Source of the DNA: Candidatus Aminicenantota bacterium
Lineage (GTDB): Bacteria > Acidobacteriota > Aminicenantia > JAMOAD01
Length of the DNA: 5,060 bases
Direction: 5' to 3'
NCBI GenBank assembly: GCA_027070475.1
Contig: JALXDT010000208.1
Span: 1-5,060, forward strand
The position numbers and the translations under genes were made by a program. The notes beneath the pieces were generated by a model that saw only the letters and a list, made by a program, of their open reading frames with translations, was not told where the DNA came from and searched no databases. This document shows, piece after piece, positions 1 to 5,060 of the stretch (positions are counted from its first letter, which is position 1; every line of letters starts with the position of its first letter).

Positions 1-1344
1 CCCTTATCTTTAATATTTGACATTTTGCCTAAAACAGTAAGAGATTTATCGATAGAGCTAAAAAAAGAGGTTATTCTAAAAATTAATGGAGGTAATATAA
101 AGGTTGAAAAAAAAGTGTTTGACTCTCTTTCATCCATACTTATTCATATATTAAGAAATTCTGTAGACCATGGTATAGAGAAACCTGAAGAGAGGATAGA
201 AAAAGGGAAAGAAAAAAAAGGTAAGATTAAAATTGAAGCCTACCTAAAAAAAGGGAAAATTTTTATTGAAATATCAGATGATGGAAGAGGAATAAACTGG
301 AAGAAATTAAAAGAAAAAGCTGTTAGTTTGGGACTCATAAAAAAAGGGAAAAAGCCTTCAAAAGATGAATTGAAAAATCTTCTCTTTTATTCAGGATTTT
401 CCACAAAAGATGATATCACGGAGATCTCAGGAAGAGGAGTCGGTCTTGATGTTGTTTATGACACAGTAAAAAAACTTAACGGAAATATTGAGATAACATC
501 AAAAGATGGCAAAGGTACAACTGTTATACTCTCCTTTCCTCAAATATTATCTCTTGTGGAATCTCTTATATTTAACCTAGGAGGGAAGTACTTTGCAATT
601 CCTGTTAGTAATATAGAGAAAATTTTAAGAAAGGATAAGGTTAAAATCTTAAATAAAAATAATAATGCTTATATGTATTTTTTCGATGGAATAATCCCTT
701 TAATTAATATTAATCAAATTTTAAACATAGAATCCTCGCAATCAGAATTTATAATAATAGTCAGTGAAGGGGAAGAAAAATATGGTATATTAGTGGACCA
801 AATTATTAAATTAGAAGAATTAATCTTAAGTGAAAAAGGAAAAATGCTTGAAAAATATTATCATATTTTAGGGACATCCTTTTCAGAAGTAGGAGAAATA
901 ATTACAGTATTAGATCCTGTCAATCTTATAAAATTTTCCGAAGCGAAAACCGTGTCTATGGAAGAATTTTCTTTTAAAAGAATTAAATTATTAATAGTTG
1001 AAGATTCAGAGCTTACTCGAGAAATAATTTACGATAGCCTTATACAATACAATTATAAAATTGAGCAAGCATCAAACGGACTTGAAGCACTTGAAAAAAT
1101 AGAGTATTTTAAACCTGATATAATTTTATCAGACATAGATATGCCTAAAATGGATGGTATAAAGCTCTTTAAAAATTTAAAATCGAGAGGTTTCAACATC
1201 CCGGTCATTTTTCTTTCTTCCCATGAAGAGGAAGATAAAATAAAATATGTAAAGAGTATTGGAGCTGCAGCTTTTTTAAAGAAAAGTGAATTTTCTCCTG
1301 AATATGTAAGCAATATAATTAAAAAAGAGATTTTCAATGGATAA
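1..1344 (+). CDS. cheA: Hybrid chemotaxis histidine kinase CheA with C-terminal receiver domain (5' partial)
   Basis: C-terminal part of a CheA-type kinase; the frame is open to the left edge, so the true start is upstream. Residues are counted from the first codon in the window. The HATPase shows the N-box (H49 to H57, with N53), the G1 box DDGRG (93-97), an F-box-like SGFST (131-135) and the G2 box GRGVG (144-148). A CheW-like domain, which docks the kinase to CheW and receptors, spans about 183-312. A receiver follows at about 328-447: acidic pair E334-D335, predicted phospho-acceptor D378 in SDIDMPKMDG, S406 at the Thr/Ser position, F425 and K428. The Hpt, P2 and dimerisation domains must lie upstream. 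In this family ATP phosphorylates the Hpt histidine and the phosphate passes to receivers. The kinase-receiver layout is that of WspE and FrzE. The stop overlaps the next gene by 8 bp. Identity is certain; the pathway is inferred from the neighbours. Confidence -1.
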   Translation, partial: PLSLIFDILPKTVRDLSIELKKEVILKINGGNIKVEKKVFDSLSSILIHILRNSVDHGIEKPEERIEKGKEKKGKIKIEAYLKKGKIFIEISDDGRGINWKKLKEKAVSLGLIKKGKKPSKDELKNLLFYSGFSTKDDITEISGRGVGLDVVYDTVKKLNGNIEITSKDGKGTTVILSFPQILSLVESLIFNLGGKYFAIPVSNIEKILRKDKVKILNKNNNAYMYFFDGIIPLININQILNIESSQSEFIIIVSEGEEKYGILVDQIIKLEELILSEKGKMLEKYYHILGTSFSEVGEIITVLDPVNLIKFSEAKTVSMEEFSFKRIKLLIVEDSELTREIIYDSLIQYNYKIEQASNGLEALEKIEYFKPDIILSDIDMPKMDGIKLFKNLKSRGFNIPVIFLSSHEEEDKIKYVKSIGAAAFLKKSEFSPEYVSNIIKKEIFNG

Positions 1345-1975
1345 AAGAAAAGAAGATTTAGAGTTAATAGAAAGAGAGCATAACCTTGCTCCTGAAATTG
1401 TAGCAGGGATTGTTTCTTCTGCGGGAGGCCCTTCTGTTTTGAAAAAGATTATTCACAATCTGAAAGATAACATAAAAATATCCATTATCATTGCTCAACA
1501 TATTTCAGAAGGATTTATGAAAAACTTTGCTGGTTGGCTAAAGAGTGAAACCTCCAAAAAAATAAAAATTGCAAAAAATGGAGAGAAGATTAAAAAAGGA
1601 TTTATTTATTTTCCCCCTGACGGATATCATATTAGATTGGATGGGAAGAGGATAAAACTATTAAACAGTCCGCCCATTAATGGTATAAGACCTTCTGGCA
1701 ATCTTTTACTGAAAAGTATCGCTGAATCCTATGGTAAAAATTCTGTGGGAGTTATTTTAACAGGAATGGGGAAGGATGGCTCTGAGGGAATAGCTGAAAT
1801 TTTTAAAAGAGGAGGAATAACAGTTGCACAAAAACCAGATACTGCTTTTTTAAAAAGTATGCCGCAAGAAGCCATCAATTCGGGTCTCATAAAATATGAT
1901 CTATCTCCTGAAGAGATTGCAAAATTTCTATCTAAATTAGAGGTAAAGAAATATGAAGATTTTAATAGCAGATGA
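1337..1975 (+). CDS. cheB: CheB-type protein-glutamate methylesterase, catalytic domain only
   Basis: A 212-residue protein that is almost entirely the CheB catalytic domain. This cytoplasmic enzyme hydrolyses glutamyl methyl esters on chemoreceptors (and deamidates Gln in many species), giving adaptation. The catalytic triad is visible: S28 in SSAGGP, H55 in IAQHIS and D147 in LTGMGKDGSEG. Spacing is close to Salmonella CheB S164/H190/D286. The supporting motifs GFIYFPPDGYH (88-98), IRPSGN (117-122) and an AQKP...MPQEA stretch are also present. Classical CheB has an N-terminal receiver of about 120 residues that inhibits the esterase until phosphorylated. Here only about 20 charged residues precede the domain, so control must be different. 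One candidate partner in trans is the receiver fused to the CheA encoded just upstream. The ATG at 1337 lies inside the end of cheA, with a weak purine-rich AAGAGA 6 nt before it, which suggests translational coupling. The gene overlaps the next one by 23 bp. Confidence -1.
   Translation: MDKRKEDLELIEREHNLAPEIVAGIVSSAGGPSVLKKIIHNLKDNIKISIIIAQHISEGFMKNFAGWLKSETSKKIKIAKNGEKIKKGFIYFPPDGYHIRLDGKRIKLLNSPPINGIRPSGNLLLKSIAESYGKNSVGVILTGMGKDGSEGIAEIFKRGGITVAQKPDTAFLKSMPQEAINSGLIKYDLSPEEIAKFLSKLEVKKYEDFNSR
1939..1943 (+). promoter_or_regulatory. Ribosome binding site of the GGDEF response regulator gene
   Basis: AGAGG lies 9 nt before the ATG at 1953, inside the 3' end of cheB. It supports this start even though it creates a 23-bp overlap. 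The start is also fixed by the protein, because the receiver begins at once with MKILIADDS, the usual first beta strand and acidic pair. Confidence -1.
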
Positions 1976-3380
1976 TTCTCCCTTTATCTTGTCTGTATTG
2001 TCTGAATTTCTAAAATCAAATGGTTTTGAAGTTGAAACAGCTGAAAATGGAATTGAGGCAGTTCAAAAAGCTTTTAATTTTTATCCGGACGTTATAATCT
2101 TAGATGTTATGATGCCCTTTATGACGGGGTATCAGGTAGCAAGAATGTTAAAGACAGAAAAACTAACAAAAGAAATTCCAATCATTCTTTTAACATCTAA
2201 ATCTGATGCTGCTGATAAATTCTGGGGACATCAGGTAGGAGCAGATTATTATGTAGTAAAAGATGAAAATCTTGAAATTCTAATGGAACATCTTTTAAAA
2301 ATAGTTTCCACAATAAAACCTATAGATAAAAAACAATTCACTAAAAAGGATTATTCCCCCCTTGATATAGTGGCAAAGGTTAATGAACTTTTGGACAAAA
2401 AGCTTTATGAGTTGACAATCTTAAATGAAATCGGGAAATTTGTAGGTGATATAGCTGATTTGGATAAAATTGTTGAAAAAGTTATGAGCTTTTTATCCAA
2501 AATTTTGGAATATTCAGTAATCCTTATAATGATAAAAGAAGAAAATGCAGTTGAAATTATTTCTAATGTTTCCAAAGAGTTTTCTTTTAATGAGTATGAT
2601 AGGGTTAAAAAGGAGGTTTTAACCAATCTTGCGAAAAACTTTGATAGAAAAACATTTCTAATTAAGGAGAAGATTTATGGAGAGGAAAATTTAAAAAATG
2701 AAGATTTAAGCTCATATAAAGAGATTATAATAGAAAAAATAAAAACTGAAGGCAAGAATGAAGGGCTTATAGCCTTTTTGTCTTTAAAAGATAAGAAATT
2801 CTCAACGGGAGAAAAATCCCTCCTTAGCTCAATATCCAATTACACATTTTTAATAATTTATAGTGGAATACTTTACCAACGTGTTAAGGATCTTTCAATA
2901 AGAGATTCTTTAACTGGTTTATATAACCACGGATTTATAATAAAAACACTTGAAAGAGCCTTTAAAGTTGCCGATAGATATAAAAAACCACTATCAATTA
3001 TAATGGGAGATATTGATAAATTTAAAAGTATCAATGATAACTTCGGACATTTGTCCGGAGATTTTGTGCTTGAAAAAATTTCTTCTATTTTACTGGAAAG
3101 TATCAGAGATATTGATTATGTTGGGAGGTACGGCGGAGAGGAGTTTCTGATTATTTTACCTGAAACCCCAAAAAAGGGAGCCATAAATGTTGCTGAAAGA
3201 ATCAGAAAAAAGATAGAGGATACAGAATTTAATATTATATCACCACCTCTACGAGTAACAATTAGCTTTGGAGTAGCAAGCCTGGAAGATGGGATAAAAA
3301 CTTCTACAAATCTTCTCAAAAAAGCGGACGAAGCACTTTATAGAGCTAAAGAAAAGGGAAGAAATAGAGTGGAGTTTTAA
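1953..3380 (+). CDS. Response regulator diguanylate cyclase (REC-GAF-like-GGDEF)
   Basis: A 475-residue cytoplasmic regulator predicted to make c-di-GMP from two GTP. The receiver (1-118) has D7-D8, phospho-acceptor D51 (LDVMMP), T81, switch aromatic Y100 and K103. Its KFWG...GADYY stretch resembles PilH-like receivers. A linker leads to a GAF-like region at about 153-308 (ELTILNEIG start, GLIAFLSL strand near 271), whose ligand cannot be read from sequence. The GGDEF domain runs from DSLTGLYN (318) to the C-terminus. It has the metal/GTP motif DIDKFKSINDNFGH (353-366), the active-site GGEEF (394-398) and an RDID inhibitory I-site (385-388) exactly five residues before it. The enzyme is therefore predicted active and product-inhibited. 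WspR is the closest familiar analogue but has no GAF domain. As the third gene of the coupled cluster it is the likely output protein, phosphorylated by the CheA hybrid. Catalytic prediction is strong; the phosphorelay partner is inferred. Confidence -1.
   Translation: MKILIADDSPFILSVLSEFLKSNGFEVETAENGIEAVQKAFNFYPDVIILDVMMPFMTGYQVARMLKTEKLTKEIPIILLTSKSDAADKFWGHQVGADYYVVKDENLEILMEHLLKIVSTIKPIDKKQFTKKDYSPLDIVAKVNELLDKKLYELTILNEIGKFVGDIADLDKIVEKVMSFLSKILEYSVILIMIKEENAVEIISNVSKEFSFNEYDRVKKEVLTNLAKNFDRKTFLIKEKIYGEENLKNEDLSSYKEIIIEKIKTEGKNEGLIAFLSLKDKKFSTGEKSLLSSISNYTFLIIYSGILYQRVKDLSIRDSLTGLYNHGFIIKTLERAFKVADRYKKPLSIIMGDIDKFKSINDNFGHLSGDFVLEKISSILLESIRDIDYVGRYGGEEFLIILPETPKKGAINVAERIRKKIEDTEFNIISPPLRVTISFGVASLEDGIKTSTNLLKKADEALYRAKEKGRNRVEF
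2603..2624 (+). repeat. Perfect inverted repeat with AGGAGG loop inside the cyclase gene
   Basis: GGTTAAAA (2603-2610) and TTTTAACC (2617-2624) are exact reverse complements around the hexamer AGGAGG, a consensus Shine-Dalgarno sequence. In mRNA this could form an 8-bp stem with the SD in its loop. It encodes ordinary GAF-region residues (RVKKEVLT). No in-frame start codon stands at a suitable distance downstream, so an internal translation start is not supported. A perfect 8-bp repeat with a short loop is expected about once by chance in an AT-rich 5 kb, so function is doubtful. Confidence -1.
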
Positions 3381-3392
3381 AATACCGCAGAA

Positions 3393-3418
3393 CAAATTGA
3401 CAATATTTGACTTTTTTT
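3393..3418 (+). terminator. Possible weak intrinsic terminator after the signalling operon
   Basis: CAAAT (3393-3397) and ATTTG (3405-3409) can pair as a 5-bp stem with a 7-nt loop. AC and seven T follow, then another T-run. The T-tract is good but the stem has only one G-C pair, so this is at best a weak terminator. It lies 12 bp past the cyclase stop. It overlaps the candidate promoter, so perhaps only one of the two readings is real. Confidence -1.
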
Positions 3419-3433
3419 CTTTTTTGGAATAAT
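3397..3433 (+). promoter_or_regulatory. Candidate sigma70-type promoter region for the DASS transporter gene
   Basis: A perfect -35 box TTGACA is at 3397-3402 and a second copy, TTGACT, at 3407-3412. The best -10 candidate is AATAAT at 3428-3433. Its spacing is 25 bp from the first box, which is too long, and 15 bp from the second, which is slightly short. If the second box is used, transcription would start within a base or two of the ATG at 3442. That would give a nearly leaderless mRNA, which fits the poor ribosome binding site (only GGAA at 3426-3429, 12 nt away). The two TTGAC copies are 10 bp apart, one helical turn, so they could also be a regulator site. All of this is tentative in such AT-rich DNA. 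Confidence -1.
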
Positions 3434-3441
3434 CTTTTTTT

Positions 3442-5060
3442 ATGAGAGCTAATAAATTTAAGCTAACAGGCTTGGTTTTGGGGCTTTTGACATTCTTTGT
3501 TGTATTGATTTTACCTCCCTCCAAATCAATGCTATTTTATGGAGCAAAAACAGTTCTTTCCCACTCTGGCAAAGACATACTAAAAAAAATTGGGGTTTAT
3601 TCTGAAAAGACTTTAAAATATTCTGAATTTAATACAATCTTTAAGAAAGCCGAAGGAATTAAGGTTAAAATACCTAAAAATTTCTCAAAATCAGGAACAA
3701 GGGGAATAAAGATTGACAATAAAAAAGGAAAAGCTCTTTCTGAAATTTTTAAAATACAGGCAAGTGCATTAAAGGCAACTCTTGCAATAGCTCTTCTTAT
3801 GGCAATATGGTGGATTACAGAGGCAATCCCCATTCCAATAACTTCAATGCTGCCATTACTATTATTTCCACTTTTATCAATAGGTAATCCAAAGACTGTT
3901 TCCTTTCCCGGATTTTTCAATCCCTTTTATCCTTATATGCACTATTTAATAGTTCTTTTCCTGGCAGGTTTTACTATTGCTGAAGCAATGAAAAGATGGA
4001 ATTTACACAGAAGAATTTCTCTCTACTTTTTATCAAAGATATCATTCTCTCCAAAAAGAGTTATATTTGCTTTTATGATAATCACCGCATTTTTATCAAT
4101 GTTTATTTCAAATACTGCTACTACAGCTATGATGCTTCCCATTGGATTGGGAATTATTGCCGCCTCAACAAAAGGTGAAGGTAAAAATAACTTCGGAAAG
4201 GTGCTTATGCTTGGTATTGCGTATGCATCTTCAATTGGAGGAGTGGGGACATTAATTGGAACACCACCTAATGTTGTTTTAGCTGGTTTTGTTGACAATC
4301 TACTTGGAATAAAGATAACTTTTGGGAACTGGATTTTAATAGGACTTCCATTAACTATAATTATGCTACCCTTAACTTTTTTAGTATTAACAAAAGTTTT
4401 CCCTTTGAATGAGATTAATATTAAAAATTCCAAAAAAGTGGTTGTAGAAGATTTAAAAAAGATGGGAAAACTTACTGTCGGAGAGAGGAATACACTAATA
4501 ATTTTCTTGATAACTGCTTTTTTATGGATTTTTGAGAAAAAAATAAAAGCTATCTTTCACCTGCACTGGGTAAATGATGCTGTTGTCGGTGTTTTTGCCA
4601 TTTTACTCTTTTATATTATTCCGGTGAATTTAAAAAAATGGGAATTTACTTTAAACTGGGAAACGAACAAAAAACTGCCGTGGGGAACTCTACTGCTCTT
4701 TGGCGGAGGACTTTCTCTTGGCACAGCTCTTGACAAAACAGGAGCTGCTTCATACTTAGCAGGCTCACTGACCATTTTTAAAAATGTTCCTTTAATAATA
4801 ATACTTCTTCTAACCGTTTTATTGATGGTATTTCTAACTGAAATCACCTCAAATACTGCATCAACTAATATGATGTTACCGATACTTTTTTCAATAGGAA
4901 TTACGACTTCAACTAATCCATTGGTTTTAATGATAGCAGGAGCAATAGGAGCTTCTATGGCATTTATGCTCCCTGTTGCAACACCTCCCAATGCTCTTGT
5001 TTTTGGTTCAGGTTATATAAAGATGAAAGACATGATAAAAGCTGGCATCCTCCTTAATAT
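3442..5060 (+). CDS. DASS/SLC13-family sodium-coupled carboxylate (or sulfate) transporter (3' partial)
   Basis: An inner-membrane transporter open to the right edge, with 539 complete codons. By comparison with VcINDY (462 residues) only a few dozen C-terminal residues should be missing. The family usually imports succinate, malate, fumarate, citrate or sulfate with Na+. Both substrate/Na+ motifs are present: SNT at 223-225 (followed by GTPPN, 273-277) and SNT at 470-472. ATPPN follows the second at 513-517, within a full match to the Na:sulfate symporter signature (A-S-x2-F-x2-P-V-A-x3-N-x-L-V, ending LV). WWITEAIPIP (123-132) is another family hallmark. After the first hydrophobic segment (about 8-26) there is a basic hydrophilic stretch, about 27-106, that typical members lack. 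The ATG at 3442 is the first start after an in-frame TAA at 3430, with only a weak ribosome binding site. Family is certain; substrate is not determined and antiport is possible. A link to the upstream signalling genes is not shown. Confidence -1.
   Translation, partial: MRANKFKLTGLVLGLLTFFVVLILPPSKSMLFYGAKTVLSHSGKDILKKIGVYSEKTLKYSEFNTIFKKAEGIKVKIPKNFSKSGTRGIKIDNKKGKALSEIFKIQASALKATLAIALLMAIWWITEAIPIPITSMLPLLLFPLLSIGNPKTVSFPGFFNPFYPYMHYLIVLFLAGFTIAEAMKRWNLHRRISLYFLSKISFSPKRVIFAFMIITAFLSMFISNTATTAMMLPIGLGIIAASTKGEGKNNFGKVLMLGIAYASSIGGVGTLIGTPPNVVLAGFVDNLLGIKITFGNWILIGLPLTIIMLPLTFLVLTKVFPLNEINIKNSKKVVVEDLKKMGKLTVGERNTLIIFLITAFLWIFEKKIKAIFHLHWVNDAVVGVFAILLFYIIPVNLKKWEFTLNWETNKKLPWGTLLLFGGGLSLGTALDKTGAASYLAGSLTIFKNVPLIIILLLTVLLMVFLTEITSNTASTNMMLPILFSIGITTSTNPLVLMIAGAIGASMAFMLPVATPPNALVFGSGYIKMKDMIKAGILLN

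Noticed and set aside
25..27. TTG that could be read as the start of the kinase gene
   Set aside because: The frame is open back to position 1, and the residues on both sides (LPKTVRDL and onward) belong inside the conserved CheA core. The gene continues upstream of the window.
107..219. A8 tracts at 107-114 and 212-219 as possible programmed or sequencing frameshift sites
   Set aside because: The CheA reading frame is intact and conserved through both tracts, and no alternative frame gives a sensible product.
2611..2631. AGGAGG followed by TTG at 2629 as an internal translation start
   Set aside because: The spacing is 12 nt and the TTG is out of frame with the cyclase, with no recognisable product in its frame.
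12..3411. Shared 10-mer AATATTTGAC at 12-21 and at 3402-3411 as a repeated regulatory site
   Set aside because: The first copy lies inside the kinase coding sequence, and a shared AT-rich 10-mer at this distance is likely to be chance.
1053..3524. Antisense frames opposite the receiver, GAF-like and GGDEF regions and the 61-bp gap
   Set aside because: They overlap strongly conserved genes on the other strand and show no recognisable protein features.
3996..4178. Short + strand open frame of 60 codons
   Set aside because: It is out of frame within the transporter gene, has no convincing ribosome binding site and resembles no family.
3597..4991. Three long antisense open frames of 107, 136 and 126 codons on the - strand
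   Set aside because: They lie opposite the transporter, whose own frame is continuous with all family motifs. Their composition follows from the reverse complement of hydrophobic AT-rich codons.
1..5060. CRISPR arrays, tRNA or rRNA genes, transposase genes or terminal inverted repeats of a mobile element
   Set aside because: No direct-repeat arrays, RNA gene hallmarks or transposase motifs were seen on either strand. Coding sequence fills all but 61 bp.

Overview
The window is AT-rich (about one third G+C by eye) and gene-dense. Four genes all read on the + strand, and the first and last are cut by the window edges. AAA/AAG lysine codons, AGA/AGG arginine codons and A-tracts are abundant. 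These features point to a low-GC bacterium, and the proteins are ordinary bacterial signalling and transport families. I cannot assign a phylum from this sequence alone.

Positions 1-3380 hold the distal part of a chemosensory operon. First is the C-terminal part of a hybrid CheA kinase (HATPase, CheW-like domain, then a fused receiver). Next is a CheB methylesterase that has only the catalytic domain. Last is a response regulator with receiver, GAF-like and GGDEF domains, a predicted diguanylate cyclase. The genes overlap by 8 bp and 23 bp, so they are very probably co-transcribed and translationally coupled. The domain content and order match the wspE-wspF-wspR end of the Pseudomonas Wsp system, in which a receptor array drives c-di-GMP synthesis rather than flagellar switching. 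The receptor, CheW and CheR expected for such a system would lie upstream of the window. Two departures from Wsp stand out: CheB has lost its own receiver, and the cyclase has a GAF-like domain between receiver and GGDEF.

Positions 3381-3441 are the only non-coding gap. It is 61 bp and T-rich, with a weak hairpin followed by T-runs and a perfect TTGACA box. It probably separates the signalling operon from the next gene.

Positions 3442-5060 encode most of a DASS/SLC13-family carboxylate (or sulfate) transporter, with both SNT motifs and the family signature intact. It carries an unusual, strongly basic insert of about 75-80 residues after the first transmembrane segment. Its C-terminal end lies past the window edge. 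Nothing in the sequence ties it functionally to the signalling genes beyond adjacency.

I see no tRNA, rRNA, CRISPR array, insertion sequence or attachment site.
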